A stretch of DNA of 14,429 nt, taken from positions 1 to 14,429 of the forward strand of contig JAEVZU010000208.1 of assembly GCA_023392075.1 (NCBI GenBank). Reading direction: 5' to 3'. Each line of letters opens with the position of its first letter. Within the stretch, counting starts at the first letter, position 1. The stretch is from Bacillota bacterium (GTDB taxonomy: Bacteria > Bacillota > Clostridia > Acetivibrionales > DSM-1351). Below are positions 1 to 5,324 of this stretch, piece after piece. Below the pieces are notes generated by a model. That model did no database searches, was not told the origin of the DNA, and was given only the letters and a program-made list of their open reading frames with translations. A program made the translations under genes and the position numbers.

Positions 1-651
1 GTATAATCTGTATAGCCACTCAAGTCCGTGGTTTCTGAAAAAGTCAGGTGCAAGCTTGACATTGCCTGCAAGGATATCCATTGTACCTCCGACTCCGATA
101 CATGCCTTAACCTTTAAACGGTCCTTGCTTTCGGTTATCCATTTTTCCTGTTTGGGTGCACCAAGACAGACCAGCAAAACCTCAGCACCGGAATTGTTTA
201 TATCATCTATTATTGAAGACTCATCTTCTTTGGAAAAATAACCGTTCCGGGTACCGACAACCTCAGCGCCGGGATAGTCGCAGATAATATTTGCGTTGGC
301 CTTTTCCGGTATTCCGGGCTTGCCGCCGAATAAATAAAACTTTATAGGTCTTTTTGAGGATGCCTTCAGAAGATTTTTAACCAGGTCAACGCCTGAAACC
401 TTTTCGGTGACTGCCTTGCCGATAATCTTTGAAGCCAGCACCACACCTGCGCCGTCGGCTACCAGCATATCGGCTCCGTTCAGCATGGCTTTCATATCTT
501 TATTTGTAATTCCATCCATCATAATTTCCGCATTGGGAGTGAAAATGGAATGATTTTGATCTAATCCAATAAACTCATATACTTTATCAACAGCTTGTTC
601 CATGGATATGTCGTCAATATTAATACCTGCAATTTGTACTATTTTTCTCAT
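1..651 (-). CDS. TagA/WecG/CpsF-family (GT26) glycosyltransferase, 3' end cut by window edge
   Basis: This gene encodes a glycosyltransferase of the WecG/TagA/CpsF family. Members transfer an N-acetylmannosamine-type sugar onto undecaprenyl-diphosphate-linked GlcNAc at the inner face of the membrane, in teichoic-acid linkage-unit or exopolysaccharide synthesis. The 217 visible residues start at ATG 651-649, preceded by GGGAGG in a good position. Visible family motifs are TPNAEIMM (38-45), ADGAGVVLAS (65-74), SGVDLV (86-91), FGGKPGIPEKA (108-118), CLGAPKQEKW (162-171) and GVGGTMDILAG (186-196). T38 and D66 fit the conserved Thr and Asp reported as functionally important in bacterial TagA proteins. 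Relatives are about 240-250 residues long, so only the C-terminal tail, which in TagA contributes to membrane association, is missing. The acceptor and donor sugars cannot be read from this fragment. The family call is secure; the pathway (wall teichoic acid or another glycan) is inference. Confidence 0.93.
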   Translation of the reverse strand, partial: MRKIVQIAGINIDDISMEQAVDKVYEFIGLDQNHSIFTPNAEIMMDGITNKDMKAMLNGADMLVADGAGVVLASKIIGKAVTEKVSGVDLVKNLLKASSKRPIKFYLFGGKPGIPEKANANIICDYPGAEVVGTRNGYFSKEDESSIIDDINNSGAEVLLVCLGAPKQEKWITESKDRLKVKACIGVGGTMDILAGNVKLAPDFFRNHGLEWLYRLY

Positions 652-736
652 GTAGCCTCCCAATATAGCCTCCAGGGGCCAACCCGCAGCTCAGAATATC
701 TAAATTTGATTTGAGCCTTGACCCAACTACTTCTAC

Positions 737-765
737 AGTTTAGAATATACGGTTTTATTTGTCAA
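737..765 (-). promoter_or_regulatory. Probable sigma-A promoter of the glycosyltransferase gene
   Basis: On the minus strand a perfect TTGACA (765-760) is followed after 17 bases by TAAACT (742-737, four of six consensus positions). Transcription would start near 730, leaving a leader of about 80 bases before the ATG at 651. It is seen by consensus only. Confidence 0.5.
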
Positions 766-837
766 CGATTGTTGCCAAACACTGGTGGATCTATCCAGCG
801 GCAGGGGTGAATACAAACAGTCAGGCGAACTATAATA

Positions 838-891
838 TTGTTGATCGGAATTAATCCTGATATAATTATCTTATAGTTAATTTATGGGAGG
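838..891 (+). promoter_or_regulatory. Sigma-A promoter and ribosome site for the 901/965 gene
   Basis: TTGTTG (838-843), a 17-base spacer and a perfect TATAAT (861-866) form a good vegetative promoter. About 20 bases further on lies GGGAGG (886-891), nine bases before a TTG codon at 901. Promoter and ribosome site therefore both point to translation beginning at 901, which is not the frame of the long ORF that follows. Confidence 0.6.
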
Positions 892-900
892 ATTGCAAGG

Positions 901-1005
901 TTGAAAGAAATTATAAAAATAGGTAAAGGAGGTACCGAGCCCATGCCATTTCTATCATTATGTTTTGTGCGAAATGCTGGGCATGGGCATATTTATGGGT
1001 ATTGA
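901..1005 (+). other. Upstream 34-codon reading frame in the plus-one-offset frame
   Basis: TTG 901 with GGGAGG nine bases upstream opens a frame starting LKEIIKIGKGGTEP and continuing through ATG 943, which has its own GGAGG at 928-932. It ends at TGA 1003-1005. It overlaps the start of the unknown-protein ORF in a different frame. It is either the displaced N terminus of that protein or, less likely, a separate short peptide. Confidence 0.4.
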
Positions 1006-1390
1006 TTATGTTAATGAATCAAATTTTATTGTCAGAAAATCCGGAAGGGAAAATAACAGCTATTACATTGATTATCTAGGTGTATACAAGATTGTAGATA
1101 TCTCCAAGCTGGTTCACCTGGAAGCTTCTCTTATAAAGGAAAAATATCTGAAGTACGACGCTGTATATTTTGATGAACTTGATGTATATTATTTCAATGA
1201 TATTGAAAAGGCGAAGAGTGCAATTAACGACATACTCAAAAATTTGAAGGCCAGCCAAAAAGGCCGGATAATCCAGCTTACAGAGGCCGAAATCGAATAT
1301 ATAAGACAGGCTCTTATCAATGAGGGTGTAAACAACATAAGAGTAAGTTCAAAAGTGAAGGATAATATCTTCAAAAAGCTTAATTCCTAG
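965..1390 (+). CDS. Small protein of unknown family, possibly frameshifted near its N terminus
   Basis: I do not recognise the family. The open frame runs from TTG 965 to the stop at 1390 (141 residues; later ATG starts at 974, 983 and 995). It looks like a real soluble protein with mixed alpha/beta composition. There is a Tyr/Asp-rich stretch near residues 62-77 (DAVYFDELDVYYFNDI), and the C-terminal part (about 104-141) is predicted helical, beginning IQLTEAEIEYIRQALINEG. No signal peptide or membrane segment is seen. None of the in-frame starts has a convincing ribosome site. The good one (GGGAGG 886-891) serves TTG 901 in another frame, whose 34 codons end at TGA 1003-1005. A single-base correction near 997-1001 would join the frames into a protein of about 162 residues. 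The gene is either frameshifted, mis-sequenced, or begins at a weak internal start. It is divergent from the glycosyltransferase gene and has no evident functional link to the transporter downstream. Confidence 0.6.
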   Translation: MCEMLGMGIFMGIDYVNESNFIVRKSGRENNSYYIDYLGVYKIVDISKLVHLEASLIKEKYLKYDAVYFDELDVYYFNDIEKAKSAINDILKNLKASQKGRIIQLTEAEIEYIRQALINEGVNNIRVSSKVKDNIFKKLNS

Positions 1391-1458
1391 TAGAAATTAT
1401 TCAACTTCAGCACAAATTGTGAGCGCAAAAGTAGTGATGATGTTATGGAAAAATTTAA

Positions 1459-1533
1459 TTTGCAAGTTTGACATACAAACCCTGCAAAACTCCTTGTAAA
1501 ATTGCATGTTTTAATGTATTATTATTGCATGTT
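1459..1533 (+). promoter_or_regulatory. Promoter and putative operator of the amino-acid ABC operon
   Basis: The best promoter match is TTGTAA (1494-1499), a 17-base spacer and TATTAT (1517-1522), giving a leader of about 45 bases. Just upstream lies an imperfect nested dyad. TTTGCA (1459-1464) pairs with TGCAAA (1483-1488), and GTTTG (1466-1470) pairs with CAAAC (1476-1480) around ACATA. The nine-base direct repeat TTGCATGTT occurs at 1502-1510, inside the promoter spacer, and at 1525-1533, at the expected start of transcription. This placement fits binding by a regulator of amino-acid uptake. The regulator is not identifiable from the window, and no T-box or riboswitch motif is present. Confidence 0.45.
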
Positions 1534-1572
1534 GAATAAATATGCATAATTGAAAAAGGGGTGTAGGGATAA

Positions 1573-2364
1573 ATGAACAAGATGAAGAGAGTTTTAATTT
1601 GTTTGTCGGCATTGCTTATCATTGCTTTGTCGGTAACTGCGTGCGGATCATCTGCTTCAAAAAATGAAAATGTTTTAAGGGTTGGAATTGACGACACATA
1701 TCCTCCTATGGAATATAAAGATGATGCCGGAGCAAATACAGGTTTTGATATTGAGGTAGCCCAGGCTTTAGGTGATAAGCTGGGAATGAAGGTAGAATTT
1801 GTTCCCACAGCTTGGACAGCTATTTTTTCAGCGTTAGAGGCTGAAAAGTATGACGTTATCATATCTTCCCTAAGTATAACAGAGGAAAGACAAAAAACAC
1901 TGACTTATACAAGGCCATATATCGCCAATAATCAGGTTATCGTGGTTAAGAAAGACTTGGAAGGAATAAACTCAGAAAAAGACCTTAAAGATAAAATTGT
2001 ATGTGTACAGATGGGTACAACCTCGGATGAGTCCTGCAAGGAGTTTAACAAGGTGACTCCATTCAAGGAATACAAGCAGTATGAGAAGATGACCGAAGCC
2101 TTGAGTGAATTAAAAATCGGAAGAGTTGATGCTCTTGTAGCTGATCTTGTTGTAGCCAAGTACTTTGTCGCAAAGGATCCGGACAGTTACAAAATCGTAA
2201 ACACAACCCTGCCAAATGAACCGATAGGTGCAGCTGTAAAAAAATCCAATACTGCCTTGGCTGAGAAGCTTGACAAAGCAATGGAAGAAATTATGAATGA
2301 CGGTACTTTAAAGAAGATATCCGAAAAATGGTTTGGAGAAGATATGACTTCAAATATTGAATAA
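1573..2364 (+). CDS. Polar amino-acid ABC transporter, substrate-binding lipoprotein (SBP_bac_3)
   Basis: This is the extracytoplasmic binding protein of an amino-acid importer. It captures the ligand outside the membrane and delivers it to the permease encoded next. The signal peptide has a short basic start, a hydrophobic core and the lipobox VTAC, with Cys24 as the predicted lipid anchor. The mature part (about 36-258) is a typical family 3 fold: LRVGIDDTYPPMEYKDD near its start, then TGFDIEVAQALGDKLG, the ligand-pocket region DVIISSLSITEERQKTLTYT, and IGRVDALVADLVVAKYF late. The length of 263 residues is normal. ATG 1573 has AGGG four bases upstream and AAGGGG further back; ATG 1582 is an alternative start. 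The Arg of TEERQK fits binding of the amino-acid alpha-carboxylate. The ligand could be glutamine, glutamate, arginine or cystine, and I do not assign it. Confidence 0.93.
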   Translation: MNKMKRVLICLSALLIIALSVTACGSSASKNENVLRVGIDDTYPPMEYKDDAGANTGFDIEVAQALGDKLGMKVEFVPTAWTAIFSALEAEKYDVIISSLSITEERQKTLTYTRPYIANNQVIVVKKDLEGINSEKDLKDKIVCVQMGTTSDESCKEFNKVTPFKEYKQYEKMTEALSELKIGRVDALVADLVVAKYFVAKDPDSYKIVNTTLPNEPIGAAVKKSNTALAEKLDKAMEEIMNDGTLKKISEKWFGEDMTSNIE

Positions 2365-2395
2365 TTTAAATAATAGTATATATATGTAAAACAAA

Positions 2396-2418
2396 CTATA
2401 GGGCTTTCAGCCCTATAG
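2396..2418 (+). terminator. Intercistronic hairpin (partial terminator or 3' stabiliser)
   Basis: CTATAGGGCT (2396-2405), loop TTC and AGCCCTATAG (2409-2418) form a perfect ten-pair stem. Flanking ACAAA (2391-2395) and TTTGT (2420-2424) can extend it past one unpaired base. A moderately U-rich stretch (ATTTGTTATTTT) follows. It lies between the binding-protein and permease genes, where such hairpins usually let the binding protein be made in excess by partial termination or by protecting the upstream mRNA 3' end. Confidence 0.7.
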
Positions 2419-2451
2419 ATTTGTTATTTTAATAGGGAGCTGTGTTTAATT

Positions 2452-3102
2452 ATGTTAGAGGCTTTTCATTTTTTCCCGAGATTACTACAAGGTACATGGA
2501 TTACGATTCAACTTACCATAGTAGCAATAATTTTTGGTGTTATATTCGGACTTGTGCTTGCATTAGGAAGATTGTCAAAAAACCAGATACTCAATAAATT
2601 ATCATGGCTGTATATTTGGTTTTTCAGAGGAACTCCTCTGCTGATGCAATTATTTTTTATATATTATGCAGTTCCGCTTTTATTTAATCCGCCGCTTAGA
2701 TATTCAGCCTGGGTTGCCTGTTACATTGCTTTCAGCCTGAATTCGGCTGCGTACCTGGCTGAAATAATAAGAGCTGCTATCCAGTCAATTGACAAGGGAC
2801 AGATGGAAGCTGCCAAAGCCCTTGGTATGAGTTATGGACAAGCTATGAGGAGAATTATCGTTCCTCAGTCATATAGAAGACTAATTCCACCTGTTGGAAA
2901 TGAATTCATAATGCTCATTAAGGATACTTCTCTTGTATCTATTGTTGCTATGCCGGATTTAATGAGAGTTACACATGAAATAGAAAGTACCAAAGCAAAT
3001 CCAGCCATATATATTCCATCAGCCATTATATATCTGGCAATAACCACAGTTTGCACTATTATCTTTGAAAGACTTGAAAAGAAATACTCAGTATATGAAT
3101 AA
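2452..3102 (+). CDS. Polar amino-acid ABC transporter permease (HisM/GlnP family)
   Basis: This is the membrane channel subunit of the amino-acid importer, probably working as a homodimer because only one permease gene is present. The 216 residues and about five membrane helices are standard for the family. The N-terminal family signature GTWITIQLTIVAIIFGVIFG is seen early, followed by FFRGTPLLMQLFFIYYAVPLL. The ATPase-contacting EAA loop (EAAKALGMSYGQAMRRIIVP, about 123-142) is intact, and PPVGNEFIMLIKDTSLVSIV follows it. Ribosome site GGGAG (2435-2439) sits 12 bases before ATG 2452. The gene lies 87 bases after the binding-protein gene, across a strong hairpin, and 14 bases before the ATPase gene. 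Confidence 0.93.
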   Translation: MLEAFHFFPRLLQGTWITIQLTIVAIIFGVIFGLVLALGRLSKNQILNKLSWLYIWFFRGTPLLMQLFFIYYAVPLLFNPPLRYSAWVACYIAFSLNSAAYLAEIIRAAIQSIDKGQMEAAKALGMSYGQAMRRIIVPQSYRRLIPPVGNEFIMLIKDTSLVSIVAMPDLMRVTHEIESTKANPAIYIPSAIIYLAITTVCTIIFERLEKKYSVYE

Positions 3103-3116
3103 GGGAGAGAGACGGC

Positions 3117-3878
3117 ATGGGAAAAATGATAACGGTAGAAAATTTATATAAGTCGTTTGGAACCCTGGAAGTGCTTAAAAACATAAATCTGGAGGTTCAG
3201 CAGGGAGAGGTTCTTTGCATAATTGGCCCCAGTGGATCCGGTAAAAGTACATTGCTCAGATGTCTGAACCATCTTGAAGTAATAACCAGCGGGAAAATAA
3301 TGATAGAAGATGAACTTCTGGCAGAAAAGATCGACGGCAAAAACCAGTTTAAGATCACACATAAAAAGATATCCGAGATATGCGCCGAATTAGGTATGGT
3401 TTTTCAGAGGTTCAATCTGTTCCCTCATATGACCGTAATACAAAATATAATTGAAGCACCTGTTTCTGTAAAAAAAGTTCCCAGGGCGGAAGCTGTCAAA
3501 TATGGAATGGAACTGCTGAAAATGGTTGGACTGGAAGAAAAAAAGGATGAGTATCCTGTACGCCTGTCGGGCGGTCAGCAACAAAGGGTTGCCATTGCCA
3601 GAGCATTGGCTATGAAGCCTAAAATCATGTTATTTGATGAACCTACCTCGGCACTTGATCCCGAATTGGTGGGAGAAGTTCTTGAGGTTATGAAAAAACT
3701 GGCAAGAGACGGTATGACCATGATCGTTGTTACACATGAAATGGGATTTGCCAGAGAAGTCGGTTCGAGAGTGATTTTTATGGATAAAGGTGAAATCAGT
3801 GAAGAGGGCCTGCCCGAAGAGATTTTCAGCAATCCGAAAAATGAAAGAACCAGAGCCTTTTTACAGAAAGTTTTATAA
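3117..3878 (+). CDS. Polar amino-acid ABC transporter ATP-binding protein (GlnQ/HisP family)
   Basis: This cytoplasmic ATPase drives the amino-acid importer. All nucleotide-binding motifs are intact: Walker A GPSGSGKST (37-45), Q-loop VFQRFNLFPHMT (95-106), ABC signature LSGGQQQR (150-157), Walker B IMLFDEP (170-176), D-loop SALD (178-181) and switch His207 in VTHEMGFA. The length of 253 residues is slightly longer than GlnQ (about 240). A charged insertion at about 64-90, before the Q-loop, resembles the longer HisP-like members. The start at ATG 3117 follows GGGAGAGAG directly; ATG 3126 is an in-frame alternative. It completes a self-sufficient binding protein-permease-ATPase operon. Confidence 0.95.
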   Translation: MGKMITVENLYKSFGTLEVLKNINLEVQQGEVLCIIGPSGSGKSTLLRCLNHLEVITSGKIMIEDELLAEKIDGKNQFKITHKKISEICAELGMVFQRFNLFPHMTVIQNIIEAPVSVKKVPRAEAVKYGMELLKMVGLEEKKDEYPVRLSGGQQQRVAIARALAMKPKIMLFDEPTSALDPELVGEVLEVMKKLARDGMTMIVVTHEMGFAREVGSRVIFMDKGEISEEGLPEEIFSNPKNERTRAFLQKVL

Positions 3879-3930
3879 TTAATTTGCCGGTTTAATGAAA
3901 ATAACAGTATAATAATGTTTAGATAAGTTT

Positions 3931-3962
3931 AAAAAACATATATTAGATATATATGTTTTTTT
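3931..3962 (+). terminator. AT-rich intrinsic terminator of the amino-acid transporter operon
   Basis: Six A, then CATATAT (3937-3943), loop TAGAT and ATATATG (3949-3955), then seven T form a stem of up to 13 pairs ending in a T run. It lies 53 bases after the ATPase stop. The stem is weak, with a single G-C pair, but the shape is right. The A run on the other side gives it terminator character in the reverse direction too. Confidence 0.65.
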
Positions 3963-4035
3963 GTTTGTCAAATAAAAGTCAGTGTATCCGTGTATCAACA
4001 GTCATTCCGCTGGTACACGTAATTGTGGAGGATGA

Positions 4036-4944
4036 ATGCAACTAAAAAAAGTAATAAATTTTTTAAAGGTTTATTTGCTCATTACATTTGGTGCTGCAAT
4101 AACTGCACTTGCAATAAACATATTTCTGGTTCCGTATAAAATTGCCCCCGGTGGACTCAGCGGTCTGGCTACTGTTATTTATTACCTGAGCGGCGGCAGG
4201 TTTCCGGTGGGAGCTACAATGCTGGTTATAAACATTCCTCTGTTTCTCATGGGTTATAAATTTATTGGAAAACATTTCTTTGTGAGGACGCTGTATGGAA
4301 CTATTATACTGTCGGTGATCATTGATTTAACCGAAACCTATATGGGGGATCTGGCAAAGAAATTATTGGTTAATGAGGCAGGCCGGGCTACAACTCCCGA
4401 TATTCTGCTGTACAGCATAATAGGAGGTTTTCTAAGCGGTATCGGCCTGGGTATTGTTCTGAAAATGGAGGCTACAACAGGCGGAACGGAATTGGCAGCA
4501 AAACTGCTGAAAAAACCCATAAAGAATCTAACCATAGGACAGATACTGTTAACCATAGATGCATTGATTATTGTCTTTGCAATCATTGCCTTCAATAGTG
4601 TGCTCATAGGACTGTATTCCCTGGTGAGCCTGTATATTACAACAAAAATCATAGATGCAATGGTTGAAGGTGTTGATTATGCAAGGGCAGTTTTAATTAT
4701 CTCGGAGCAGCAGGAGGAGATTGCAAAGAGAATTATGGGACAAATGGACAGGGGGGTAACCGAACTCAAGGGCAGGGGAGTATACTCCGGTAAGGACAAA
4801 AATGTCCTCCTTTGCGTTTTATCAAGAAATGAGATCCAGCATTTAAAGGAAATAGTACATGAGCTGGATTCCAATGCGTTTATGATCCTGGCAGATGTCA
4901 GGGAAGTGTTGGGGGAAGGCTTTAACGGGGTACCGAAGAAATAA
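4036..4944 (+). CDS. YitT-family membrane protein (DUF161 + DUF2179)
   Basis: This is an integral membrane protein of the YitT family, widespread in Firmicutes and of unknown biochemical role. The N-terminal part (about 1-215) holds five or six hydrophobic segments. It carries the family motifs NIFLVPYKIAPGGLSGLATV (28-47) and TTGGTELAAKLL (147-158). The C-terminal cytoplasmic DUF2179 domain (about 216-290) contains RAVLIISEQ, GVTELKGRGVYSG and FMILADVREVLGEGF. The length of 302 residues is slightly above the usual 280-290. GGAGG at 4027-4031 lies only four bases before ATG 4036, which is tight but acceptable. The gene appears to be a single transcription unit: a terminator lies upstream and a 380-base structured region downstream. 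A small dyad CGTGTA/TACACG (3989-3994/4014-4019) lies just ahead of the start. No specific transport substrate should be inferred. Confidence 0.92.
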   Translation: MQLKKVINFLKVYLLITFGAAITALAINIFLVPYKIAPGGLSGLATVIYYLSGGRFPVGATMLVINIPLFLMGYKFIGKHFFVRTLYGTIILSVIIDLTETYMGDLAKKLLVNEAGRATTPDILLYSIIGGFLSGIGLGIVLKMEATTGGTELAAKLLKKPIKNLTIGQILLTIDALIIVFAIIAFNSVLIGLYSLVSLYITTKIIDAMVEGVDYARAVLIISEQQEEIAKRIMGQMDRGVTELKGRGVYSGKDKNVLLCVLSRNEIQHLKEIVHELDSNAFMILADVREVLGEGFNGVPKK

Positions 4945-4960
4945 ATCTGACAATATACCA

Positions 4961-5043
4961 GTAGTCTGTAACATCGAAATTCATATATTGCCGGCGGTTA
5001 ATTTCCTTCGCCGGGCAGCACACGTTTTAGATGTACAGACTAC
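4961..5043 (+). repeat. Long interrupted inverted repeat with internal GC-rich hairpin
   Basis: GTAGTCTGT-A-ACATC (4961-4975) is the reverse complement of GATGT-ACAGACTAC (5030-5043) apart from one unpaired A. This gives about 14 pairs closing an 83-base element. Inside, CCGGCG (4991-4996) pairs with CGCCGG (5009-5014). No T run follows on either strand, so it is not an ordinary terminator. It could be a structured RNA, a palindromic repeat element, or a protein-binding dyad. Confidence 0.6.
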
Positions 5044-5073
5044 AAGAAGGTTGTAATAATTTACGATTTCACG

Positions 5074-5128
5074 AGACTCGCTTAATACGGGTCTTATTTG
5101 CGTACAAATAAGTGCAGCGGAATTTTTT
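5074..5128 (+). terminator. Overlapping hairpins followed by T run, terminator- or attenuator-like
   Basis: Hairpin A pairs AGACTCG (5074-5080) with CGGGTCT (5088-5094), with one G-T pair. Hairpin B pairs CTTATTTG (5093-5100) perfectly with CAAATAAG (5105-5112) around CGTA. They share bases 5093-5094, so they compete slightly. Six T follow at 5123-5128, ten bases after hairpin B. It could end transcription from the YitT gene or act in a leader switch. The distance to the T run argues against a classical terminator. Confidence 0.35.
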
Positions 5129-5324
5129 CTGTTTATCTGACCACATTAAGGGTATAGGGCCTTTTAACAAACATATTAAATAAAAATATTTGTTTTAACC
5201 AATTCAAAAGGTGGCATTTATAATATGACATGTCTGACTATATAGAGCGGAAGGCGTTAAACCTGGTTATATATAGAAATATTCCTGCTATTTACATATT
5301 TAAAAAATAATCGGAGGATAAACA

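Larger units (their letters stand above)
4945..5324 (+). other. 380-base non-coding region rich in potential RNA structure, before the chemoreceptor gene
   Basis: No credible ORF is seen. From left to right it holds a long interrupted inverted repeat with an internal GC hairpin (4961-5043), two overlapping hairpins followed by a T6 run (5074-5128), and an AT-rich dyad (about 5164-5199: CAAACATATT versus AATATTTGTTTT). A TATAAT at 5219-5224 has no well-spaced -35, and a weak CTATATA/TATATAG pairing (5238-5244/5270-5276) follows. The chemoreceptor ribosome site (GGAGG 5313-5317) closes the region. I searched by eye for c-di-GMP riboswitch cores, common before clostridial chemoreceptors, and did not find them. 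Confidence 0.5.

Noticed and set aside
56..241. Plus-strand frame of 61 codons in the glycosyltransferase region
   Set aside because: The minus strand encodes a strongly conserved family here, so this is a shadow frame.
997..1005. GGG-TAT-TGA resembles part of a prfB-like plus-one programmed frameshift site
   Set aside because: A Tyr-tRNA on UAU would pair poorly after slipping to AUU, and there is no Shine-Dalgarno-like stimulator at the right distance. A simple indel is more likely.
1411..1427. CACAAATTGTG palindrome and ATTGTGAGCGC, like half of a lac operator
   Set aside because: Only half of the operator is present, it lies just after a stop codon and far from any promoter match, and no LacI-family gene is nearby.
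4990..5020. ZTP (pfl) riboswitch suggested by CGCCGGGCA
   Set aside because: The required upstream half of the motif is missing, and the downstream gene is not in purine or folate metabolism.
5040..5324. c-di-GMP riboswitch before the chemoreceptor gene
   Set aside because: The conserved cores of the class I motif (such as GGCAAACC, GACGCAAAGC and AGGTAGCGGGG) are absent, and I recognise no class II pattern.
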